This document shows positions 1 to 8,322 of a stretch of 64,000 bases of DNA, in pieces (the first letter of the stretch is position 1; each line of letters starts with the position of its first letter). The notes under the pieces were generated by a model. That model saw only the letters and a program-made list of their open reading frames with translations. It was not told the DNA's origin and searched no databases. The position numbers were made by a program, and so were the translations under genes. Source of the DNA: Actinomyces oris (lineage in GTDB: Bacteria > Actinomycetota > Actinomycetes > Actinomycetales > Actinomycetaceae); contig NZ_CP014232.1 in NCBI RefSeq assembly GCF_001553935.1, positions 1,736,001 through 1,800,000 on the forward strand. Direction: 5' to 3'.

Positions 1-331
1 TGGTGTAACCCGCCTCGCGCAGGTCCCTCACCAGCTGCCAGGCCACAGGGTCGGGTGTGGCCCGGTGCCACATCTCCAACAGATCCGATGCGCGCAGCTC
101 CAGCCCCAGGCTCGTCACCACCCGCTCCAGCAGCTCGGTCAGGGTCTCCCGACCTGCCAGGGCGTCGGTCTCACCATCGATCATGGCCTGGGCGAAGGCG
201 GGGCCGCCGCCGCGGGTCAGCGCCTCGCCCCACGGGGTGCCGATGAGCTGCAGAACGCCGTCAGCATCGAGCAGGATGGCGCGCACGGGCGTGGACGAGG
301 CGGGCGGGATGACCGGCTGAGAGATGCTCAC
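1..331 (-). CDS. HAD-superfamily hydrolase, N-terminal part (cut by window edge)
   Basis: The first 110 codons are present; the gene runs off the left edge. Near the N-terminus it reads AILLDADGVLQL, the HAD motif I (DxDGV) in which the first aspartate is the phospho-acceptor nucleophile. The following helical stretch (GEALTRGGGPAFAQAMIDGE) fits the cap of a haloacid-dehalogenase or phosphoglycolate-phosphatase-like enzyme. GTG is chosen as start because an AGGTAGGG-like stretch lies upstream and no other start precedes motif I. It is divergent from the aminopeptidase gene at 415. The substrate cannot be inferred because motifs II to IV lie outside the window. Confidence 0.75.
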   Translation of the reverse strand, partial: MSISQPVIPPASSTPVRAILLDADGVLQLIGTPWGEALTRGGGPAFAQAMIDGETDALAGRETLTELLERVVTSLGLELRASDLLEMWHRATPDPVAWQLVRDLREAGYT

Positions 332-414
332 GCCTCGATTCTGCCCTACCTCGCGGTGGGTTTCGGCCGGGAGGTCGGTCGGGCCGTGGGGTGCACCGGT
401 GGAAGACTGGGGCC

Positions 415-1758
415 ATGACTGATGCCGCCAGCACGCCCACCAGCGCCCCCGCCCGTGCCACCGCGATCCTGCACGACGACGACGCCTACACCGACTCCTT
501 CATCGACTTCGTCACCGCCTCACCCAGCTCCTATCACGCCGCCGCCGAGGTCGCCCGCCGCCTGGAGGCAGCCGGCTTCACCGGCGCCGACGAGACCGTC
601 ACCTGGCAGGAGGACCTGCCGCGGCGCGGCTACGTCATCCGCGACGGCGCCATCGCCGCCTGGGCGCTGCCCGAGACGCTCAGCCCGGGGGCGGGCGTGC
701 GTATCGTCGGCGCCCACACCGACTCCCCGGCCCTCAAGCTCAAGCCCGCCGCCGCCCTTGTCCGCTCCGGCTGGCAGCTCATCAACGCCGAGGTCTACGG
801 CGGCCCCCTGCTCGCCTCCTTCCTCGACCGCGAGCTGGGCCTGGCCGGACGCCTGACCACCCGCGACGGCGCCGTCCACCTCGTGCGCACCGGACCCATC
901 GCCCGCGTGGCCCAGATCGCCCCGCACCTGGACCGCAGCGTCAACGACACCCTCCACCTGGACCGCCAGACCCACCTGCTGCCCCTGTGGTCACTGGCCG
1001 AACCCGACGCCGCCCCCGACGCGGTCGAGACCCACCTGTGCGAGCTCGCCGGCATCGACCCGGCCGAGCTCGCCGGCCACGACGTCCTGACCTACCCCAC
1101 CCAGGCGCCCGCCCGCTTCGGCCGCGACGGAGAGTTCCTGGCCTCCTCCCGCCTGGACAACCTCTCCTCCGTCCACGCCGGACTGGTCGCCCTCGAGGCG
1201 CTCGCGGTCGCTGGGACCGAACTCGCCGAGCCCGTCATCCTGGTCGCCTTCGACCACGAGGAGGTCGGCTCGGACACCCGCTCCGGGGCGGGCGGTCCCT
1301 TCCTCGAGACGCTCCTGCGGCGCCTGGCCCGCGCCCTGGGCGTCAGCGGTGACGGCCTCGATGCTCTCCTGGCCCGCTCGACCTGCGTGAGTGCCGACGC
1401 CGGGCACAGCGTCCACCCCGCCTACGCCCACCTGCACGACCCGGCTGTCCAGCCGCTCATCAACCATGGCCCCCTGCTCAAGATCAACGCCCAGCAGCGC
1501 TACGCCACCGACGCTGCAGGCGCCGCGATCTGGGCGCGGGCCTGCACGGCGGCGGGCGTGCCCAGCCAGGACTTCGTCTCCAACAACGCCGTGCCCTGCG
1601 GCTCCACCATCGGCCCCATCACCGCCACTCGCCTCGGCATCACCACGGTCGATGTCGGCGTGCCCCTGCTGAGCATGCACTCGGCCCGCGAGATGTGCGG
1701 CGTCAAGGACGGACCCTGGCTCGCCCAGGCCCTGCACTCCTACTGGCAGGGGGCCTGA
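415..1758 (+). CDS. apeB: M18 family aminopeptidase (aspartyl aminopeptidase type)
   Basis: Cytosolic zinc aminopeptidase of about 447 residues, the usual length for M18. Visible family marks are the metal-ligand motif AHTDSPALKLKP, the GGPLLASFLDRELGLAG block, the catalytic FDHEEVGS glutamate pair, SADAGHSVHPAY, NHGPLLKINAQQRYATD and the C-terminal VPLLSMHSAREMCG with a late metal-binding histidine. The family removes acidic N-terminal residues from peptides, which suits an organism with two peptide importers in this window. ATG at 415 is preferred over the in-frame GTG at 391 because the family N-terminus aligns better. The next gene starts 2 bases after its stop, so the two are probably co-transcribed. 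Confidence 0.92.
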   Translation: MTDAASTPTSAPARATAILHDDDAYTDSFIDFVTASPSSYHAAAEVARRLEAAGFTGADETVTWQEDLPRRGYVIRDGAIAAWALPETLSPGAGVRIVGAHTDSPALKLKPAAALVRSGWQLINAEVYGGPLLASFLDRELGLAGRLTTRDGAVHLVRTGPIARVAQIAPHLDRSVNDTLHLDRQTHLLPLWSLAEPDAAPDAVETHLCELAGIDPAELAGHDVLTYPTQAPARFGRDGEFLASSRLDNLSSVHAGLVALEALAVAGTELAEPVILVAFDHEEVGSDTRSGAGGPFLETLLRRLARALGVSGDGLDALLARSTCVSADAGHSVHPAYAHLHDPAVQPLINHGPLLKINAQQRYATDAAGAAIWARACTAAGVPSQDFVSNNAVPCGSTIGPITATRLGITTVDVGVPLLSMHSAREMCGVKDGPWLAQALHSYWQGA

Positions 1759-1760
1759 GC

Positions 1761-2216
1761 ATGGCGGGGAAGCGAGCCGGCCGCAGGGACCGGCCGGACT
1801 CGCCGATCCGCGCCGCCGGCGTGCACGGCGCCGACCCCTGCCCCTGCGGCAGCGGCGCAACCTACGCCGAGTGCTGCGAGCCGTTCCACGACGGCGCCCC
1901 GGCGCCCACCGCGCAGGCCCTCATGCGCTCGCGCTACACGGCCTTCGTCGTCGGCGACGAGGACTACCTCTTCCGCACCTGGCACCCGCGCACCCGCCCC
2001 GAGGGGCCCTACTGCCACCCCGGGACCCGATGGACGGGACTGACCATCCACGAGACCGTCGACGGCGGGGTGGACGACGAGACCGGTATCGTGGAGTTCA
2101 CCGCCACCTACCGCAGCGGCGACGGGCGCGGGGCAGTGGTGGACGACGCCCTGCGCGAGCGCTCCCGCTTCACCCGCCGCGCCGGCCGCTGGCTCTACCT
2201 CGACGCCGTCGGATAG
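1761..2216 (+). CDS. YchJ family protein with SEC-C zinc motif
   Basis: A 151-residue protein with the SEC-C metal-binding motif CPCGSGATYAECCEPFH near residue 25, followed by ALMRSRYTAFVVGDEDYLFRTWHP, the hallmark of the YchJ/UPF0225 family (an NTF2-like fold). The biochemical role of the family is unknown. The start ATG lies 2 bases after the stop of the M18 aminopeptidase gene, so translation is probably coupled. The first 24 residues are basic and not conserved. Confidence 0.88.
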   Translation: MAGKRAGRRDRPDSPIRAAGVHGADPCPCGSGATYAECCEPFHDGAPAPTAQALMRSRYTAFVVGDEDYLFRTWHPRTRPEGPYCHPGTRWTGLTIHETVDGGVDDETGIVEFTATYRSGDGRGAVVDDALRERSRFTRRAGRWLYLDAVG

Positions 2217-2265
2217 CCCGTCGCGTCCGGCGATCGGGGCCCGCTTCGGTCCCGATCCGGTCGAC

Positions 2266-3306
2266 TCAGCCGGCGTCGGTCACGACGATCTTCCCCACTG
2301 CGCGCCCGCTCTCGATGAGGCGGTGAGCTGCCCGTATCTGCGCAGCATTGCGAGGCGTGAGCGTCTGGGACGCAGTGCCACGGATTCTTCCGCTGTCGAT
2401 GAGCTCGGCGATGGTGGAGAGGATGTGGTGCTGGGTGATCAGATCGTAGCCGTGCCTGGGGCGGGCGAACATGAACTCCCAGTGCCAGGAGATGGCCTTG
2501 TCCTTGAGTGCGTACAGGTCCAGGTCGCGCTCGTCGTCGATGGCGACGATCTCCCCGAAAGGACGAACCACTGTGGTCAGCAGCGGCACGCGCCCTCGGC
2601 TCTGCGGGGTGAAGACGTAGTCGACGCCGTCCGGTGCGATGGCGAGAACCTGCTGTGCGAGGTCCTCGGCGAAGTGGTCCACCACTGCGTCGGCACCCAG
2701 CGACCGGACCCAGTCGCGGGACTCCTCACGTGAGGCAGTGGCGATGACGGAGACATCGGTGAGGGCCTTGGTCAGCTGGATCACCATGGAACCTACCCCT
2801 CCTGCGGCTCCCAGCACGAGGATCGTGCCTGCGGAGTCCCTACCCAGGTGGAGCTTGTCGAAAAGAGCCTCCCATGCGGTGAGGGAGGTCAGGGGCAGCG
2901 CCGCCGCACTTGCGTAGTCCAACGAGGTCGGCTTCGGTCCAACGATGCGTTCGTCCACGAGCTGCAGCTGTCCGTAGGAGCCAGGACGCTCCAGTGCTCC
3001 GGCGTAGTAGACGTCATCGCCGGGCTGGAAGAGGGTGGTCTGCTCGCCGACCGCGATGACCGTTCCCGCTGCATCCCATCCCAGGATGCGTTCCTCACCG
3101 CCGGCGTGGTTGAGGGAGGCGCGCACTTTGACGTCAACGGGGTTGACGGACAGTGCCTTGACCTCCACGAGGATGTCGTGGCCAGTGGGAGCCGCTGGGG
3201 CGGGGACGGTGGCATCGACCAGGACATCCGGGATGTCCACCGAGCCTCCGGATCGAGTGACGACAGCGGTCATGGTGCGTTGGGTGTCAGGGCTGCTTGG
3301 GGGCAT
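2266..3306 (-). CDS. Zinc-type alcohol dehydrogenase-like / quinone oxidoreductase (MDR family)
   Basis: Medium-chain reductase of 346 residues. It has the GroES-like N-domain (VKALSVNPVDVKVRASL) and a Rossmann NADPH site (VLGAAGGVGSMVIQLTKAL). The usual catalytic zinc cysteine is absent, as in the QOR-type and zinc-type alcohol-dehydrogenase-like subgroup. The ATG at 3306 is chosen because AAGGAG lies 7 bases upstream; an in-frame ATG at 3273 just before TAVVTRSG is the alternative. It lies downstream of an HxlR regulator on the same strand, and its 300-base leader carries a perfect palindrome. HxlR-controlled QOR genes commonly respond to electrophiles or quinones, so that role is inferred here. 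Confidence 0.88.
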   Translation of the reverse strand: MPPSSPDTQRTMTAVVTRSGGSVDIPDVLVDATVPAPAAPTGHDILVEVKALSVNPVDVKVRASLNHAGGEERILGWDAAGTVIAVGEQTTLFQPGDDVYYAGALERPGSYGQLQLVDERIVGPKPTSLDYASAAALPLTSLTAWEALFDKLHLGRDSAGTILVLGAAGGVGSMVIQLTKALTDVSVIATASREESRDWVRSLGADAVVDHFAEDLAQQVLAIAPDGVDYVFTPQSRGRVPLLTTVVRPFGEIVAIDDERDLDLYALKDKAISWHWEFMFARPRHGYDLITQHHILSTIAELIDSGRIRGTASQTLTPRNAAQIRAAHRLIESGRAVGKIVVTDAG

Positions 3307-3408
3307 CGATAGCTCCTTGCTCATCGGCTTGTGCCAGGTTCGACGGAAGTGCACCGTCAACGAGCACAGACCGTAGTCAGAAGAAAGTGGTTACCCGCAA
3401 CGACCTCT

Positions 3409-3425
3409 ACTATCAAGAAGATAGT
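3409..3425. promoter_or_regulatory. Palindromic operator, probable HxlR site
   Basis: ACTATCAAGAAGATAGT is a perfect inverted repeat: 6-base arms ACTATC/GATAGT and a 5-base centre. It sits about 100 bases upstream of the oxidoreductase start, between that gene and the HxlR gene. The same half-site GATAGT recurs at 4045-4050, just upstream of the HxlR start. HxlR dimers typically bind short dyads of this size. Binding by the neighbouring regulator is an inference. Confidence 0.5.
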
Positions 3426-3605
3426 GGGGTGCTCGTGAGTCTGCTGTGACGACGTCCGGATGCTCCGGGACTCGTGGGTGCGCCGTAGGCTCGCAGCACC
3501 CTCGGAGTCCGATGTCGAGGGCTGAGGTGCGTTCCCGACGAACTGTGCGCGGTGGCGATTCCCCGGGGCATAGCCCTGGGAATCGCCTTCACGTCGACAC
3601 GCGAC

Positions 3606-3992
3606 CTACGGGGTCGACCTCGCGTGAGTCAGGGCATGCGCGTATCGGGACTCGGCCCATTCTCGAAGCGCGAACACCGGTTCGACGGCGCTCCGGCCGA
3701 CCTCCGTCAGGGAGTACTCCACGTGAAGAGGAACCTCTGGGATCACCTCTCGATGCACGAGTCCGTGGTCCTCCAGCCGGCGCAGCGTAGCGGTCAGTAC
3801 CTTCGGCGAGATTCCTTGAAGGCGGCGTTGCAGCTCCCCGAAGCGCAACGATCCCTCGGCCAGTGCGCCGATGGCCAGCGCGGACCACTTGTTGGCCACG
3901 ACGTCAAGAAGATCGCGGCACGGGCACTGCGAGGAGTACACGTCTCCGCGGTGCCTTTGCGCACTGGGTGCCGTCGAATGGCTGCTGCCCAA
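3606..3992 (-). CDS. HxlR family winged-helix transcriptional regulator
   Basis: A 128-residue DNA-binding protein. The N-terminal CPCRDLLDVVANKWSALAIGAL matches the HxlR signature (CP..x..DVIGGKW..LIL), here with two cysteines (CPC) at the position of the redox or electrophile-sensing cysteine. The wing region reads GISPKVLTATLRRLEDHGLV and HVEYSLTEVG. A TTG start at 3992 is chosen because GGAGG stands 7 bases upstream; no ATG gives a standard-length HxlR. It lies between an old-yellow-enzyme gene and a quinone oxidoreductase gene, all on the minus strand, which suggests it controls both flavin/NADPH detoxification enzymes. Confidence 0.87.
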   Translation of the reverse strand: MGSSHSTAPSAQRHRGDVYSSQCPCRDLLDVVANKWSALAIGALAEGSLRFGELQRRLQGISPKVLTATLRRLEDHGLVHREVIPEVPLHVEYSLTEVGRSAVEPVFALREWAESRYAHALTHARSTP

Positions 3993-4078
3993 GGATCTAC
4001 CTCCAGGAGATGGATACGTCGCATGCGACTGAGGACTTCCCAGGAGATAGTACTGGTGGAGGGCGGACGGAGTCCCGC

Positions 4079-5185
4079 TCAGCTCCAGGTGCCGCGCCAG
4101 TACTGGATGGGCCAGGGGGCCTCCTCCCAAGAGCGCACCCCCAGGTCGGCCGCCCAGCGCAGCGGTAGGTAGGGGTCGCGTAGGGCGGCCCGGCCCACGG
4201 CGATCGCGTCGGCCTGTCCGGAGATGAGCGCCTGCTCGGCCTGGGCCGCCTCCTCGATGAGGCCCACGCCCACCACCGGGACGTCGCTGCCGGCCACGGC
4301 CCGCTTGACCTGCTCGGCCAGCGGCAGCTGGTAGCCGGGCCCCACCGGCACCGCGGTCGGGACGTTCCCGCCGCTGGAGATGTGCAGGACGTCGACGCCG
4401 GCTTCCACCAGCTCGCGGCTAAAAGCGGCGGTCTCCTCCCCGGTGACGCCGCCCTCGGCCCAGTCCGAGGCCGACAGGCGGATGTCGAGCACCGTCTGCG
4501 ACCCGATGGCCTCGCGCACGGCCCGCACCACCTCAAGCGGGAAGCGCTGCCGGTTCTCCACGCTTCCGCCGTAGGAGTCGGTGCGTTGGTTGGACAGGGC
4601 GGAGCGGAACTCGTGGATGAGGTAGCCGTGGGCTCCGTGGATCTCGACGACGTCGTAGCCGGCCTCGACGGCGCGCCGCGCGGCCGCCGCGAAGGCCTCC
4701 ACGAGTCTGCCGATCCCGGCCTCGTCCAGCTCGGTGGGAACCGCGTGCTGGGGGAAGGGGATCGCGCTGGGGGCCAGCAGCTCCCAGCCCTCCAGGGTGC
4801 CGCTGCGCGCACCCTCCACCTTGGGGCGCCACGGAGGGGTCCCCGACTTGCGTCCGCCGTGCCCGATCTGGATACCGGCCAGGGCCCCGCCGGCGTGGAT
4901 CGCCTCCACCAGGCGGCGCTGGCCGGCGACCTGCTCATCCGACCACAGCCCCAGGTCGTTGGGGGACAGGCGCCCCTCGGGGGTGACCGCCGTGGCCTCC
5001 ACGATGACCGTGCCGAAGCCGCCCACCGCACGGCTGGCGTAGTGGGTCACGTGCCAGTCGGTGACCACGCCGTCCTGCGCCTCGACCGAGTACATGCACA
5101 TCGGCGGCAGCCACAGGCGGTTGCGGGCAGTCAGCCCGCGCATGGTCATGGGCTCAAGAATGCGCAGCGCGCTCGAGGTGCTCAT
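4079..5185 (-). CDS. NADH:flavin oxidoreductase, old yellow enzyme (YqjM/NamA-like)
   Basis: FMN-dependent ene-reductase of 368 residues with a TIM-barrel. The N-terminus has the PPMCMYS motif of the YqjM class, whose cysteine tunes the flavin. Also visible are the HYASRAVGGFGTVIVEATAV strand, the substrate-binding HGAHGYLIHEF motif (paired H..H), the NRQRFPLEVVRAVREA block and the C-terminal phosphate-binding GRAALRDPY. This class reduces activated C=C bonds of electrophiles with NADPH. ATG at 5185 gives the standard N-terminus. The HxlR regulator starts 87 bases downstream. Confidence 0.93.
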   Translation of the reverse strand: MSTSSALRILEPMTMRGLTARNRLWLPPMCMYSVEAQDGVVTDWHVTHYASRAVGGFGTVIVEATAVTPEGRLSPNDLGLWSDEQVAGQRRLVEAIHAGGALAGIQIGHGGRKSGTPPWRPKVEGARSGTLEGWELLAPSAIPFPQHAVPTELDEAGIGRLVEAFAAAARRAVEAGYDVVEIHGAHGYLIHEFRSALSNQRTDSYGGSVENRQRFPLEVVRAVREAIGSQTVLDIRLSASDWAEGGVTGEETAAFSRELVEAGVDVLHISSGGNVPTAVPVGPGYQLPLAEQVKRAVAGSDVPVVGVGLIEEAAQAEQALISGQADAIAVGRAALRDPYLPLRWAADLGVRSWEEAPWPIQYWRGTWS

Positions 5186-5274
5186 GGCCTCACGCTACTC
5201 TCCCGACCGCTCGGCCGACATGGGGCGGGAATCACCCGTGCGACGACCCCCATGGACGCCATAGGCTCCCGGGC

Positions 5275-6210
5275 GTGATCTCGCGTCCCGTCCCCGTCAC
5301 CGACCCTCGTCACCGGCCCGCTCCCATCACCCACGGACCCGACGACGTCGCCCTCGTCTTCGAGAGCGGCGGCATGCGTGGGGCCTACACGGCCGGCCTC
5401 GTGCGCGTCATGCTGGAGGCTGGGCTCTCCTTCCCCTGGGTCGGGGGCATCTCGGCGGGCTGCACCAACACCTGCAACTTCGTCTCCCGGGACACCTGGC
5501 GCACCCGTGAGGCCTACCTGGGGCTGACCACCGACCCCCAGGCCGGCGGCTGGGGCAGCTTCGTGACCGGCAAGGGCTACTTCAACTCCGAGCACATCTA
5601 CCTGCACACCTCCGCGCCCGACGAGTCCATCCCCTTCGACTGGGAGACCTTCGCCGCCTCACCCACCACGGTGCGTCTGGGCGCCTTCCGCTGCGACACC
5701 GGTGAGGAGGTCTACTGGGGCCTGGAGGACATGCCCACCATGGGCGACCTGCTGGTGCGGGCCCGGGCGTCGTCGTCGATGCCGGTGCTCATGCCCATGG
5801 TCGAGGTCGACGGCGCCCCCTACGTGGACGGCGCCGTCGGACCCACCGGCGGCTTCGCCATCGACGCCGCCCGCGCCGACGGGTACGACAAGCAGCTCGT
5901 GGTCATGACCCGCCCCGAGGGCTACCGCAAGCCGCCCATGCGACGCCACGAGATCGAGATTCTCCAGCGGCTCTACCCCCGCTACCCGGCCCTGGTCCAG
6001 GCCGTCATCGACCGCTCCGAGAACTACAACCGCACCGTTGAGGAGCTGGAGCGCCTGCGCAGCCGGGGGCGCGTCTACCTCTTCCGGCCCGAGCGCATGC
6101 CCATCGCCAACGGCGAGCTGCGCTACGACCGCATCATCACCGCCTTCGAGGCCGGTCTGGCCCAGGCCCGCCGCGAGCTGCCCGCCATCGAGGCCTTTCT
6201 GGCGAGCTGA
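5275..6210 (+). CDS. Patatin-like phospholipase family protein
   Basis: Serine hydrolase of 311 residues. The N-terminus carries the oxyanion loop ESGGMRGAYTAGLV, then the nucleophile elbow GGISAG (GxSxG). The catalytic aspartate lies in YVDGAVG at about residue 185, so the Ser-Asp dyad of the patatin fold is complete. The layout resembles bacterial YjjU-type patatins. No signal peptide is present, so it is probably cytosolic. Start is GTG at 5275; no clear Shine-Dalgarno is visible and the transcript may be leaderless. It converges with the NUDIX gene, 2 bases apart. Confidence 0.88.
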   Translation: MISRPVPVTDPRHRPAPITHGPDDVALVFESGGMRGAYTAGLVRVMLEAGLSFPWVGGISAGCTNTCNFVSRDTWRTREAYLGLTTDPQAGGWGSFVTGKGYFNSEHIYLHTSAPDESIPFDWETFAASPTTVRLGAFRCDTGEEVYWGLEDMPTMGDLLVRARASSSMPVLMPMVEVDGAPYVDGAVGPTGGFAIDAARADGYDKQLVVMTRPEGYRKPPMRRHEIEILQRLYPRYPALVQAVIDRSENYNRTVEELERLRSRGRVYLFRPERMPIANGELRYDRIITAFEAGLAQARRELPAIEAFLAS

Positions 6211-6212
6211 GC

Positions 6213-6779
6213 TCAGTGCGGCAGGGCGACGCCGTAGCGGGCGATGTCCTGGCCCTCATCGAAGCCGAAGGTGATGATCGGGGGCACCGGCTTCCCGCCG
6301 TCGAGGGAGGCGGCCAGCAGGTCCAGGACGTGGCGCTCGTGCGGCGGGACCGCCTCGGGCAGGTCGGTCAGTGAGAACCAGCGCAGGCCCCCGTTCTTGG
6401 CCGGCTCGCGCACGCTTGGCGTGCCCGCCCAGGTCCGCAGCGTGAAGAACAGGTCGATGCGCTGCTCCAGGGCCGCGCCGCCCAGGTCATTGGTGCGGTG
6501 CATCGCCGTCAGCGCGTCGAGGTCCTTCACCTCGACGTCGATTCCCAGCTCCTCGTCGGTCTCGCGCAGAGCCGCCTCCAGGACGCTCTCGGCGGCCTCG
6601 ACGTGCCCCGAGGCGCCGCAGGCCCAGTGCCCGTCCATGTAGCCGGTGTTCTGCCGCAGCTGGAGGAGCACCTGGGTCGCCGTGCTCGCCGCTCCGGCGT
6701 CCCGTTCCACGGTGCCCGGAGCGGGACGCAGAAGGTAGACGTAGGCGGCGGGAACGAGGGTGAAGGAGTGGGCGGCCAT
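6213..6779 (-). CDS. NUDIX hydrolase
   Basis: A 188-residue protein with a complete Nudix box beginning GHVEAAES and ending RETDEELGI (Gx5Ex7REUxEExGU), so the metal-binding and catalytic glutamates are present. The preceding strand VLLQLRQNTGYMDGHW resembles enzymes that act on small nucleoside-diphosphate derivatives. ATG at 6779 is preferred over the in-frame GTG three codons upstream. The substrate is not predictable. It converges with the patatin gene. Confidence 0.9.
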   Translation of the reverse strand: MAAHSFTLVPAAYVYLLRPAPGTVERDAGAASTATQVLLQLRQNTGYMDGHWACGASGHVEAAESVLEAALRETDEELGIDVEVKDLDALTAMHRTNDLGGAALEQRIDLFFTLRTWAGTPSVREPAKNGGLRWFSLTDLPEAVPPHERHVLDLLAASLDGGKPVPPIITFGFDEGQDIARYGVALPH

Positions 6780-7165
6780 GGCGACCACCGTAGCCCAGGT
6801 GCTGGGGCGGAGCCGGGCGGGCGGGGTGAGTGGGGAGAGCTGTCGGGATACGGGGGACAGGGACTCATGAAACCATCAGGAATGTAGGCGATGCTCCGGT
6901 GCAGTCAGTCATCAGTGGCCGTCTGTGGCAGTTCCGCCATGTGCCCGTCGGGGCATCTGAGAATCACCTCGACGGTAACGCTGCCGGCTCGACGTCGGAC
7001 AACTAGGATTCGTCCTGGGGTGACGGGAGATCTCGGACCCCGCCCGCGGACCCGACGTCACTGCCGACCGTCAGCCGTCGACACGATCAATGATGACCGA
7101 TGCCGACCCGAGCCCGACCGACGCCCCATTGACGTCGATTGACGACGCTGCCTGAGGAGGACTTG
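6780..7165. other. Intergenic region, no gene seen
   Basis: About 385 bases separate the divergent NUDIX and alpha/beta-hydrolase genes. No convincing reading frame is present; short frames here lack ribosome sites and similarity. It must hold the promoters of both genes. A TAGGAT hexamer near 7003 and a repeated ATTGACG near 7130-7140 could be promoter elements but are not well spaced. Confidence 0.4.
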
Positions 7166-8191
7166 ATGCAGACCAGCCTTACTCGGCTCACAGCCGACGA
7201 CGGAACGCGTCTGGTCGTGCACATCTGGCTCCCCGAGTGGCTCATCGACGGCTCCCTCCTGGTGGCCGACGCCCCCGAGGCCGACTCCCCAGCACCCACC
7301 TCGGCTGCGACGCGCCCACAGGTACCCGGCGCCGCCCGCCCCCGGGGCATCATCGTCATCGCCCACGGCATGGCCGAGCACGCCTCGCGCTACGCCCGCT
7401 TCGCCGCCTCCGCTGTGGAGGAGGGCTATGCGGTCCTGGCCGGCGACCACCGCGGCCACGGGGCCACCGCCGCCCCGGGCGGCTTCGGCTTCGTCGCCGA
7501 GAAGGGCGGCTGGGAGAGGGTCGTGGCCGACATGGGCACCGTGCTGGACGCGGCCCGGCGGGCCTGGCCCGATGTTCCGGTCTTCCTCATGGGCCACTCC
7601 TGGGGCTCCTTCCTGGCCCGCGACCTGGCCGCGCGCCGCGGCGGTGAGCTGGCCGGCCTCATCCTGCTGGGGACCGGCTCAGGAACTGGTGCGCTGACCC
7701 GTCCCGCCGCCGCGGTCTGTGCCGGGGAGTCCCGGCTGCGCGGCCCGCGCCACCCCTCTCGGCTGCTCAACGCGCTCGCCTTCGGCCCCTACCAGCGCCA
7801 CTTCGCCCCCAACCGCACCGAGGCCGACTGGATCAGCCGGGACGTTCACGAGGTCGACCGCTACGTCGCCGACCCCTGGTGCGGATTCGTGTGCACCGCG
7901 AGCTTCTTCCGCGACCTCGTTGCCGGAGGAAGGGCCGTCAATACGGCCGCCCACGCCGCGGCCGTGCCCGCGCAGCTGCCCATGCTCCTGGCCTCCGGTG
8001 ACCGGGATCCGGTCGGCGCCATGGGGCGGGGCGTCCAGCGCTCCGCCACCCTCTACCGCCGCGCCGGCGTGCGGGAGGTCTGCGTCATCCTCTATCCGGG
8101 CGGGCGCCACGAGCTGCTCAACGAGACCAATCGGGACCAGGTCACCGGCGACATCCTCACCTGGATCGACGGACACCTGCCTGAACTGTGA
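7166..8191 (+). CDS. Alpha/beta hydrolase, lysophospholipase/monoacylglycerol-lipase type
   Basis: A 341-residue serine hydrolase. The block IVIAHGMAEHASRYARFA followed by GDHRGHGATA is the Hydrolase_4 (lysophospholipase) signature, and GHSWGSF is the nucleophile elbow. The C-terminal GDRDPVG and GGRHELLNE supply the catalytic Asp and His. An insertion rich in Ala/Pro lies at residues 38-60. The ATG at 7166 is chosen because GAGGAGG lies 5 bases upstream. There is no signal peptide. Lipid or ester substrates are typical of the family. Confidence 0.9.
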   Translation: MQTSLTRLTADDGTRLVVHIWLPEWLIDGSLLVADAPEADSPAPTSAATRPQVPGAARPRGIIVIAHGMAEHASRYARFAASAVEEGYAVLAGDHRGHGATAAPGGFGFVAEKGGWERVVADMGTVLDAARRAWPDVPVFLMGHSWGSFLARDLAARRGGELAGLILLGTGSGTGALTRPAAAVCAGESRLRGPRHPSRLLNALAFGPYQRHFAPNRTEADWISRDVHEVDRYVADPWCGFVCTASFFRDLVAGGRAVNTAAHAAAVPAQLPMLLASGDRDPVGAMGRGVQRSATLYRRAGVREVCVILYPGGRHELLNETNRDQVTGDILTWIDGHLPEL

Positions 8192-8237
8192 GAACCGACG
8201 GGTAATCACGGAGTCTCAGGCGGATACCCGGGTAATT

Positions 8238-8256
8238 CTTGTAGGAAACCTACAAG
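8238..8256. promoter_or_regulatory. Perfect 8-3-8 palindrome upstream of bioY
   Basis: CTTGTAGGAAACCTACAAG has two perfect 8-base arms around AAA. It lies 66 bases upstream of the bioY start, a position suited to repression. Biotin-transport genes are usually controlled by BirA, BioQ or BioR. This sequence does not match the BioQ pattern (TGAAC-N3-GTTCA) and only faintly resembles a BirA half-site, so the cognate protein is unknown. Confidence 0.5.
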
Positions 8257-8322
8257 TTGCGCGGTGGCTCTTCGGTAGGAACCGGTCGTTCGTCAACTCT
8301 GCGATCCCCGTAGGGTGGAGTC

